Origin: Shewanella psychromarinicola
Lineage (GTDB): Bacteria > Pseudomonadota > Gammaproteobacteria > Enterobacterales > Shewanellaceae
Assembly (NCBI RefSeq): GCF_003855155.1
Contig: NZ_CP034073.1
Location: 1,054,001-1,118,000 of the forward strand
Direction of reading: 5' to 3'
DNA: 64,000 bases
How positions within the stretch are numbered: position 1 is the first letter of the stretch; each line of letters starts with the position of its first letter. This document shows positions 54,613 through 64,000 of the stretch, in pieces. The position numbers were made by a program, and so were the translations under genes. The notes beneath the pieces are model-generated. The model was not told where the DNA came from. It was given only the letters and a program-made list of their open reading frames with translations, and searched no databases.

Positions 54613-55746
54613 GTGATAACTCGTTTATTTGTTAAAGCCAGCATTGTTGCTGGCTTTCTAATCTTTTCATTTGTGGCAACTAGTGCTGATTTGTCTTCAC
54701 GCCAATCGGCTTTGAAGTCTATTCAAGCACAAATAAACCAACAACAAAATTCGCTCAAAGATACAGCCAAGCAACGCGAAAAGCTTAATTCGTTACTTAA
54801 AAGTGATGAACAAGCCATTGCAAAAGCAGCTCAAAAAGTTAATCAATCACAAAACCAATTATCTGCGGTTAACCTAAAAGTTAAAGAATTAGATAAACAA
54901 CAAGTTAATTTAGCCGAACTGAAACTGAGTCAGCAAGATACCTTATCAAAACAGCTTTCTAGTGCTTATTTGGCTGGTAATCATGATTACACTAAAATGA
55001 TGCTTAACCAGCAAAATCCGGCTACGGTTGAACGCATGCTGGCGTATTATCAATACCTCAACAATGCCCGTATAAAAGCCATTCAGCAACTAAAGCAAAC
55101 CAGCATTGATCTTAATAAAATCAAACAACAGCAAGTCACAACGCAACAAAAACTCAATGCTTTAGTGATAGATCAAAAACAACAGGCACAGCAATTAACC
55201 AAAGAGCAAAGCCAACGTCAACAAACTCTGACTCAATTGCAACGAACCTTATCCACTAAAGGCGCAAAATTAGAACAACTGCAAATAGAAGAGGCGAGTT
55301 TAAAACGCATCGTACAACAAGCTATGATTGCCGCAAAAGCCAATCCAACGATGGATGGATTAGTCAGTCAAAAAGCTAAATTAAAATGGCCAACCAAAGG
55401 CCGATTAAGTAAACGCTTTGGTAGCAGCCGCTCAGGACAAATTGTGTGGAAAGGTGCAGTACTTGCTGCACCAGAAGGACAAGATATTCATGCTGTGGCG
55501 TCAGGGAAAGTGATTTATGCCGACTGGTTACGTGGTTTTGGTATGGTGCTCGTCATTGATCACGGTAAGGGCTATATGAGCCTCTACGGTCACGCCCAAA
55601 CACTATTAAGACAACCTGGTGATATGGTAAAAAGCGGCGAGTCTATTGCGCTCGTGGGTCGATCTGGGGGGCAAAGTGAGCCAGGATTATATTTCGAAAT
55701 CCGTAATAAAGGTAAGGCCGTTGATCCTGCCTATTATTGTCGTTAG
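54613..55746 (+). CDS. envC: Murein hydrolase activator EnvC
   Basis: 377 aa from a GTG at 54613. A signal segment (MITRLFVKASIVAGFLIFSF, cut near TSA) exports it to the periplasm. Residues 30-245 are two long coiled coils rich in Gln and Lys (SRQSALKSIQAQINQQQNSL etc.). Residues 260-377 are a LytM domain in which metal ligands are lost: the usual HKGIDI is WKGAVL and the last HxH is reduced to LYFEIR. That degeneration is the mark of EnvC, which recruits and activates amidases AmiA/B at the septum through FtsEX. Downstream of gpmI, upstream of yibQ, the conserved order. Confidence 0.92.
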   Translation: MITRLFVKASIVAGFLIFSFVATSADLSSRQSALKSIQAQINQQQNSLKDTAKQREKLNSLLKSDEQAIAKAAQKVNQSQNQLSAVNLKVKELDKQQVNLAELKLSQQDTLSKQLSSAYLAGNHDYTKMMLNQQNPATVERMLAYYQYLNNARIKAIQQLKQTSIDLNKIKQQQVTTQQKLNALVIDQKQQAQQLTKEQSQRQQTLTQLQRTLSTKGAKLEQLQIEEASLKRIVQQAMIAAKANPTMDGLVSQKAKLKWPTKGRLSKRFGSSRSGQIVWKGAVLAAPEGQDIHAVASGKVIYADWLRGFGMVLVIDHGKGYMSLYGHAQTLLRQPGDMVKSGESIALVGRSGGQSEPGLYFEIRNKGKAVDPAYYCR

Positions 55747-55959
55747 CCGCTCAAACACTCGGCATTGATATTCCATGATGTAATGCATTGGTTTAGCGCA
55801 TTATTGAACACCGGCGAACACTGTCCCCAATATGGCGATAAACAGCCCTTGTAATTAGTACGGTATCAATAGAGATATTCATGACTATAATCAATCTGTT
55901 ATGCTGATATTCTGCTATACTGATATGAATAATAACTCACAACTAGATAAGCTAAACTT

Positions 55960-56718
55960 GTGCGCAATCGACTCCTAATCCTATTCTGCCTATGCAGCAT
56001 CATGCCTGCTACCGCCGCTAAATTAGCCATCATCATTGATGATATTGGTTATCGCCTAACTGACGAAGCCACATTGTCATTACCTAATGCCATCACTTTG
56101 TCGGTATTACCCCACACTCCGTTAGGACAAAAACTCGCGCAAGATGGTTTCGATAAAGGTCATGAGATTATGCTGCACCTCCCCATGCAAGCCTTAAATG
56201 GTAAAGCACTTGGACCTGGAGGGTTAACAAATGACATGACTGAGGTGCAAATTAAACAGAAATTACAAAGAGCATTCGCTAACATCCCATTTGCTAAAGG
56301 GGCGAATAATCATATGGGTAGTTTACTCACTCAGATGGATGAGCCGATGCTATGGGTAATGCAAAGCCTCAAACAGCAACAATTGTTTTTTGTCGATAGT
56401 TTTACTACTAAATACACCAAAGCGGTTAGCAAAGCCTTACAACTTGGCGTACCAGTACTAAGAAGGCATGTTTTTTTAGACAACAATATTGATGATCGAG
56501 CTCTTGAAAAGCAGTTCCAACAGATAATTAAGCGATCAAAGCAACAGGGTCAGCTCGTCGCTATTGCACATCCTTACCCTGAAACCATTCGATTTTTAAA
56601 CGCTAATTTGGCTCGTTTAAAAGACAATGGCATCACATTAGTGCCCACATCTCAATTATTTGATGACGTGAATGTCGCGACAACAAGCCAGCCTAATCCA
56701 TCTGCAACACTGAAATAG
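55960..56718 (+). CDS. yibQ: Divergent polysaccharide deacetylase (YibQ family)
   Basis: 252 aa, starting at a GTG (55960). Signal peptide MRNRLLILFCLCSIMPATA. The divergent polysaccharide deacetylase fold is clear: KLAIIIDDIGYRLTDEATLS, LSVLPHTPLGQKLAQDGFDK, GHEIMLHLPMQALNGKALGP, ANNHMGSLLTQMDEPM and LVAIAHPYPETIRFLNANL. Paired Asp and His residues fit a metal site, but catalysis is not established for this family. It overlaps the 3' end of the convergent nsrR-like gene by 26 bp, an unusual close meeting. Third in the gpmI-envC-yibQ order, after a 213-bp gap with nothing recognised. Confidence 0.88.
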   Translation: MRNRLLILFCLCSIMPATAAKLAIIIDDIGYRLTDEATLSLPNAITLSVLPHTPLGQKLAQDGFDKGHEIMLHLPMQALNGKALGPGGLTNDMTEVQIKQKLQRAFANIPFAKGANNHMGSLLTQMDEPMLWVMQSLKQQQLFFVDSFTTKYTKAVSKALQLGVPVLRRHVFLDNNIDDRALEKQFQQIIKRSKQQGQLVAIAHPYPETIRFLNANLARLKDNGITLVPTSQLFDDVNVATTSQPNPSATLK

Positions 56719-57148
56719 ATAAGTCCGGTAATGTAGACAAAATCTCTGCTTTGTTCGATATAATATCGGCTAAAGTATATTGATCAAGTACAGCCAAATA
56801 GGCGGTAACCGCTTGGCCTAAGACTCCTTTTAATCGACATATTGGCGTAAATCGGCAATATGGTAATTCACAATTGATGGGCGATAATGAATGTTCTAAA
56901 TCGCGAACCAATTGACCGATTAGTACCTCATCCGCGGTTTTTGCCAATCTAAAGCCACCGCTTTTACCTCTGACAGTTTGTAAATATCCCAGCTTTCCCA
57001 ATTGATGGATAATCTTAGCTACATGGTTTGAAGAAAGATCAAACACACTGGTCACTTCTGCAATTCGAAATAAACTTTCGCGTTCAGGTTGTACCGCAAG
57101 ATACATTAAAATGCGAATACCAAAATCTGTATATCGAGTTAGTTGCAT
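56693..57148 (-). CDS. nsrR: Rrf2-family nitric-oxide sensor, NsrR-like
   Basis: 151 aa. Winged-helix DNA-binding domain starts MQLTRYTDFGIRILMYLAVQ, and HVAKIIHQLGKLGYLQTVRG KSGG is the recognition-wing part. The Fe-S ligands Cys93, Cys98 and Cys104 lie in INCELPYCRFTPICRLKGVL, matching the C-X4-C-X5-C spacing of NsrR. NsrR with a [4Fe-4S] cluster represses nitric-oxide stress genes until NO damages the cluster. Its own targets (hmp, ytfE and so on) are not in this window. Overlaps the end of yibQ by 26 bp. A small Cys-rich protein gene is 36 bp upstream on the same strand. Confidence 0.87.
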   Translation of the reverse strand: MQLTRYTDFGIRILMYLAVQPERESLFRIAEVTSVFDLSSNHVAKIIHQLGKLGYLQTVRGKSGGFRLAKTADEVLIGQLVRDLEHSLSPINCELPYCRFTPICRLKGVLGQAVTAYLAVLDQYTLADIISNKAEILSTLPDLSISVLQMD

Positions 57149-57183
57149 GATCTAAAATATCCAAGGTAAATAAAACGGGCAGA

Positions 57184-57447
57184 TTAGCATGTTGAAGACT
57201 CTAAATCAGTGATCAACCATAAAGCTTGTTCATTTTTGGTGCCACACACATCAATACTTGCACTAAACTCGGCACATACAACTGGACGATGTGGCTGACC
57301 GAAGATCATACACAGATTATCATCATTTAATTGAATACAACGCACCCCAGCAGGTTTACCATTTGGCATACCCGGTATTGCACTAGTAATAGAAGGCGCA
57401 ATACAGCAAGCACCGCAACCTAGACGACAATTCACACTACTCTCCAC
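57184..57447 (-). CDS. YkgJ-type cysteine-cluster protein
   Basis: 87 aa with eight Cys. The pattern NCRLGCGACCIAPSITSAIP starts the domain and is typical of YkgJ proteins (zinc/iron-chelating cluster, CxxCxACC-like), with later Cys in RCIQLNDDNLCMIFG, HRPVVCAEF and SIDVC. The family's role is not known; metal binding is inferred from the Cys. It is read in the same direction as the nsrR-like gene 36 bp downstream, so they may share a transcript. Confidence 0.85.
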   Translation of the reverse strand: MESSVNCRLGCGACCIAPSITSAIPGMPNGKPAGVRCIQLNDDNLCMIFGQPHRPVVCAEFSASIDVCGTKNEQALWLITDLESSTC

Positions 57448-57754
57448 GATTTCAAAACAGTTATACCTTCACTTAAACACGTTAAACAGCCATATGGAAA
57501 AACAAGCTTAATTTGCAGCAATGCTGCAGATGTTATATCGCCAATAGCAGGCCTTTTCACTCGCTTATTGGCCATTATAACATTTGGATCACTCATCACG
57601 CTTCGATAGTCTACAACGAGGTTATCATAACGGTATTCAATAGCGACTAGCAGTGGGTTTAATCTCTATATTAGATCACATTTACATCGTTTAAGCATTA
57701 ATACAATCAGCCATGATGATACAGTAACCACACATTCAAATAAGGAAATCACCC
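57448..57754. other. Upstream region of the ykgJ-like and nucleoside hydrolase genes
   Basis: A short palindrome, TGCAGCA-A-TGCTGCA (57514-57528), could be an operator for either divergent gene. No other element is recognised. GGTTATCATAAC (57612-57623) is a smaller symmetric piece. Confidence 0.4.
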
Positions 57755-58687
57755 ATGAAACGTCCCGTTATACTTGATTGCGACCCAGGTCATGATGATG
57801 CCATTTCACTTATCTTAGCACTCAGTTCTTCTGAGCTTGATGTCTTAGCGGTAACAACCAGTGCAGGTAATCAAACACCAGATAAAACCCTAAATAATGC
57901 ATTACGAGTATTAACATTGCTCGGGCGTCACGATATTCCGGTAGCCGGTGGCGCACCGAAGCCATTAGCAAGAGAACTGATCATTGCTGATAATGTACAT
58001 GGAGAAAGCGGCCTTGATGGGCCCAAATTGCCAGATCCAGCCTTTGCGCCTGTAGAACAAACAGCCATTGAACTAATGGCCGATAAAGTTGGCAACAGCA
58101 AACAACCCGTCACTCTTGTCCCTACAGGGCCACTGACTAATATTGCTTTATTTTTGGCTGCTCACCCTGAACTGCATCACAACATCGACAGCATAGTGCT
58201 AATGGGCGGCGCAGCAGGTGAAGGCAATTGGACTCCAGCGGCTGAATTCAATATTTTTGTCGACCCAGAAGCGGCTGACATGGTGTTCAAATCAAGCATA
58301 CCTATTGTGATGTGCGGCTTAGATGTGACTCATAAAGCACAAATCATGGATGAAGATATTGAGCGTATTAGAGCAATTAATAACCCTATCGCTCTATGTG
58401 TCGCAGAATTACTCGACTTCTTTATGATTTATCATCGAGATCCAAAGTGGGGCTTCACCGGTGCACCACTACACGACCCTTGCACTATCGCATGGTTACT
58501 CAATCCATCACTATTTACCGCTGTCGATTGCTGGGTTGGCGTTGAGACGAAAGGGGAGTATACACAGGGTATGACCGTGGTTGATCGTTATCAATTAACC
58601 GCTAAACCTCACAATGCTAAAGTATTGTTCGATATTAACCGAACCGGTTTTGTCGACTTCATTGTTGAACGATTAAACGATTACTAG
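57755..58687 (+). CDS. Ribonucleoside hydrolase (pyrimidine-type nucleoside hydrolase)
   Basis: 310 aa. It hydrolyses nucleosides to base and ribose. The Ca-binding DxDxxxDD pattern is [18 protein letters not shown] at the N terminus; [40 protein letters not shown] and [20 protein letters not shown] are typical of the family, and [12 protein letters not shown] supplies the last Asp. The close pairing with the ribokinase 53 bp downstream suggests a nucleoside-salvage operon that turns ribose into ribose-5-phosphate. RihA or RihB-like; preference not determinable. Start ATG with AAGGAA. Confidence 0.92.
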   Translation: MKRPVILDCDPGHDDAISLILALSSSELDVLAVTTSAGNQTPDKTLNNALRVLTLLGRHDIPVAGGAPKPLARELIIADNVHGESGLDGPKLPDPAFAPVEQTAIELMADKVGNSKQPVTLVPTGPLTNIALFLAAHPELHHNIDSIVLMGGAAGEGNWTPAAEFNIFVDPEAADMVFKSSIPIVMCGLDVTHKAQIMDEDIERIRAINNPIALCVAELLDFFMIYHRDPKWGFTGAPLHDPCTIAWLLNPSLFTAVDCWVGVETKGEYTQGMTVVDRYQLTAKPHNAKVLFDINRTGFVDFIVERLNDY

Positions 58688-58740
58688 CAAATCAATGCCA
58701 TGCAGAATCACTTAATTCTGCATGGGTTATAAGGAAATAC

Positions 58741-59649
58741 ATGAGCACTTTACTGGTTGTCGGCAGTGCCAACGCCGATCATGTCCTAACATTCAACGAA
58801 TTACCCCAAGCAGGACAGACCTTAATTAGTCAGCAATATCGACTTGAACTAGGTGGAAAAGGGGCAAACCAAGCTGTTGCGGCTGCCCGATTAAGTAATA
58901 CTGGCCAGAACGTATGTTTTATCAGTGCTCTGGGTGACGACAGCAACGCAGCAACAATGCGTAAAACCTGGGCCGCCGATGGGATTGACCTAATTGGTTG
59001 TTATGAAATAGCCAATGAGAGTACTGGCACAGCGGTGATTTTTGTTAACCAGCAGGGCGAGAACTGTATTGGAGTTGTGCCTGGCGCCAATGCCTATTTG
59101 TCTGCACAACATCTTCAGCAACAACAGGCATTATTTACCCAAGCTAATTTCTTGCTGGTTCAACTAGAAACTTCGTTAGACAGTGTTCATCACGCATTAA
59201 CATTAGCCAAACAACATCACTGCACAACTATCCTTAACCCAGCACCAGCGGCAAAACTGAGTAGCGATTTATTGTGTTTAATAGATATCATTACCCCCAA
59301 TGAGACTGAGGCTTTCGCATTAACGGGAATTGATGTTATCGATCAACAAAGTGCAGCAAAAGCGGCAGAAAGTCTTCACAGGCAAGGGATTAATATTGTC
59401 ATTATTACTCTAGGCAGTAAAGGTGCTTATGTCAGTGAAAAAGGCCAAGGGCGAATAATTCCAGCGCCCACAGTCAGCGCAATAGATACCGTAGCAGCCG
59501 GAGACACATTTAATGGCGCACTGATGGTAGCATTAGATGAAGGAAAAACCTTAAACGAGGCGGTCAAATTTGCCAATAAAGCATCTTCTCTCGCAGTCAC
59601 TCGCCACGGAGCGCAAAGCTGCATTCCTTATCGAAACGAATTAGCTTAA
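58741..59649 (+). CDS. rbsK: Ribokinase
   Basis: 302 aa PfkB-family kinase that phosphorylates D-ribose to ribose-5-phosphate. N-terminal LLVVGSANADHVLTFNELPQ and GGKGANQAVAAARL are ribokinase signatures; TTILNPAPAAKLSSDLL and IITPNETEAFALTG follow, and DTVAAGDTFNGALMVALDEG has the catalytic Asp. ATAAGGA precedes the ATG. It follows the nucleoside hydrolase, which supplies its ribose. No ribose transporter is nearby. Ends at a strong terminator. Confidence 0.94.
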   Translation: MSTLLVVGSANADHVLTFNELPQAGQTLISQQYRLELGGKGANQAVAAARLSNTGQNVCFISALGDDSNAATMRKTWAADGIDLIGCYEIANESTGTAVIFVNQQGENCIGVVPGANAYLSAQHLQQQQALFTQANFLLVQLETSLDSVHHALTLAKQHHCTTILNPAPAAKLSSDLLCLIDIITPNETEAFALTGIDVIDQQSAAKAAESLHRQGINIVIITLGSKGAYVSEKGQGRIIPAPTVSAIDTVAAGDTFNGALMVALDEGKTLNEAVKFANKASSLAVTRHGAQSCIPYRNELA

Positions 59650-59698
59650 CCAGTAGTAAAAGTAATCCGGGTACGTTTTACTTCACTAAATCACATGA

Positions 59699-59738
59699 AC
59701 GAAAAAGGCCTTTGCAGTAATGCAAAGGCCTTTTTCGT
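59699..59738. terminator. Terminator of the nucleoside hydrolase-ribokinase operon
   Basis: ACGAAAAAGGCCTTTGCA and TGCAAAGGCCTTTTTCGT form a perfect 18-bp stem around a 4-nt loop, 50 bp after the ribokinase stop. Confidence 0.92.
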
Positions 59739-59802
59739 AAGTTTGCGGGCGAATATTACGGCTGCAATAAGATAAAGGACGAGAAGCATGGGAGCCGACG
59801 GG

Positions 59803-59844
59803 ACTATTAGCACAAGACTATTAGCACAAGACTATTAACACGAG
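59803..59844. repeat. 14-bp tandem repeat, three units
   Basis: ACTATTAGCACAAG occurs twice exactly, then as ACTATTAACACGAG. It lies in the gap between ribokinase and the rRNA operon; the rest of 59845-59981 shows only a small CCCCAT-GT-ATGGGG palindrome (59925-59938). Confidence 0.85.
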
Positions 59845-59981
59845 ATTGTTTTGCGCAGATTGAGTTGAGAGTGACCCCATGTAACGTCTACCGCGTTGTG
59901 TTTTTAGGGAGTCTACAATCCCCATGTATGGGGTGAATGATCGCTCTATGACTGGTATTTCACCAAATTTCAGATACAAAA

Positions 59982-60005
59982 AAGCCTCGTCATATGACGA
60001 GGCTT
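59982..60005 (-). terminator. rRNA operon terminator
   Basis: AAGCCTCGTCAT and ATGACGAGGCTT are a perfect 12-bp palindrome; on the minus strand TTTTTTGTATC follows. It is 10 bp after the tRNA-Asp 3' end, closing the rrn transcript. Confidence 0.92.
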
Positions 60006-60014
60006 AGATGTAAT

Positions 60015-60091
60015 TGGCGGAGTGGACGGGACTCGAACCCGCGACCCCCGGCGTGACAGGCCGGTATTCTAACCAACTGAACTACCACTCC
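60015..60091 (-). tRNA. tRNA-Asp (anticodon GTC)
   Basis: A 77-nt cloverleaf on the minus strand with the CCA end encoded. The acceptor is GGAGTGG/CCACTCC with G at the discriminator; the anticodon stem-loop is CCGGC-CTGTCAC-GCCGG, anticodon GTC; the T loop has GGTTCGAGTCC. It lies 103 bp after 5S and is the distal tRNA of the rrn operon. Confidence 0.97.
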
Positions 60092-60194
60092 TTTAGCAAA
60101 TTGCTTACGCACGATGCTAAATGCTTTTTAAGTCGCTAGTGTGTCAGCACAAGGAGACTTGCTTTTTCAAGCTACTCTTTCGAGTAAATTAGGC

Positions 60195-60311
60195 GCCTGG
60201 AAATGACCTACTCTCGCATGGGGAGACCCCAAACTACCATCGGCGCGATTGCGTTTCACTTCTGAGTTCGGAATGGGATCAGGTGGTGCCACAATGCTAT
60301 GGTTTCCAGAC
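60195..60311 (-). rRNA. 5S ribosomal RNA
   Basis: About 117 nt on the minus strand. The terminal stem GTCTGG/CCAGGC and the internal CCCATTCCGAACTCAG and GAGAGTAGGTCATTT are conserved 5S pieces. Ends set by the terminal stem, so accurate to one or two bases. Located 128 bp after the 23S 3' end. Confidence 0.93.
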
Positions 60312-60439
60312 AAATTTGCATATCTACCGCCTTTAAGGCCGTAAATAATAATTCGGAAAGCTGATTTTTTTGAGTCTGCAAAACACTGTTTAAGCGCTCT
60401 ATTCTAACACTAAGGTCAGTAAAACCCATCTGGGTTGTA

Positions 60440-63342
<2,903 letters not shown>

Positions 63343-63723
63343 ATACAACCCAAATGAGTTTCACTTGCGTGAACCTCTGAGTCATATCATGACCAGCTGG
63401 TTTTTACTTGTCTCACCTCCGGGTAGGAAGTGGACTCGCCTTAGTTTTTTAGAATATTCAAGACACTTAAACAGTGTGTTGAGAACTCAAGATACTAATG
63501 CTTTCGCATCAGTATTATTTTTCGCACTAACGTAATCACACAAACGACAACGAATCATCATCTATGCGCCTTTAGTTAGTACTATCAGCTTTCCAAATTG
63601 TTAAAGAACAATGCTAACCGGCTGGCGGCGCATTTCACTCTACTTCCGAAGAAGTTAACAAGTAATCTGTGTGAACACTCACATGCATCGCTGCACTTTT
63701 AGGTATTGAGTTAGTCGTATAGG
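63343..63723 (-). other. 16S-23S spacer without tRNA
   Basis: About 380 bp. I see no cloverleaf for tRNA-Ile, -Ala or -Glu. It includes the 5' side of the 23S processing stem. Read with the rest, this rrn operon has order 16S-23S-5S-tRNA-Asp. Confidence 0.75.

Positions 63724-64000
<277 letters not shown>

Overview
The window looks like part of a Shewanella chromosome or that of a close marine gammaproteobacterial relative. I infer this from the gene content and order: hutI/hutC-hutU-hutH, rhodanese-secB-gpsA next to gpmI-envC-yibQ, an MshA-like pilin, ArsJ-type arsenic genes, and an rrn operon with no tRNA in its 16S-23S spacer. No database search was run, so every family name rests on motif recognition.

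Layout. 1-1.1 kb: a cut-off MscS channel. 1.4-6.9 kb: histidine utilisation genes around a perfect HutC-type palindrome. 7-9.9 kb: two exported hydrolases. 9.9-13.2 kb: an accessory stretch with a DUF1778/GNAT toxin-antitoxin pair, a multi-hairpin repeat, a DUF3644 gene and a second large structured repeat. 13.3-20.7 kb: a DUF885 lipoprotein, an esterase-like protein that has lost its catalytic residues, an intact IS5-like element beside mtnC, two hotdog thioesterases and a frameshifted acetyltransferase. 20.9-31.5 kb: two cassettes that each pair a glycine/alanine-rich membrane-active-looking protein with a small overlapping membrane protein. They flank an acyl-CoA synthetase, a heavily decayed ABC ATPase, a GntR/YtrA regulator and a hydrolase-ABC exporter operon. 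31.7-42.8 kb: mogA, an orphan pilin, a TetR-controlled RND pump with three evenly phased operators, an NlpC/P60 lipoprotein, a NemR-like regulator, a phosphatase-diacylglycerol kinase fusion, a small lipoprotein and a frameshifted DUF1328 gene. 43-47.9 kb: a five-gene arsenic operon. 47.9-59.7 kb: mostly housekeeping genes (BaiN-like flavoprotein, gpsA, secB, rhodanese, gpmI, envC, yibQ, nsrR, rihA-like, rbsK). 59.98-64 kb: an rrn operon on the minus strand, cut off inside 16S.

How genes work together. The hut genes convert histidine to N-formimidoylglutamate under HutC; the last enzyme (HutG or HutF) is not here. The arsenic operon combines a thioredoxin-type arsenate reductase fused to an ArsR sensor, Acr3 arsenite efflux, and the GAPDH/ArsJ pair that exports arsenate as 1-arseno-3-phosphoglycerate, plus a tyrosine/dual-specificity-type phosphatase. 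The TetR and RND genes form a divergent, self-contained efflux locus.

The best candidates for something undescribed are the two toxin/immunity-like cassettes (20942-22377 and 30144-31531), the ArsC-ArsR fusion with its operon phosphatase, and the repeated structured elements. Decay is frequent: one multiply broken ABC ATPase, one PspB-like remnant and two single-base frameshifts.
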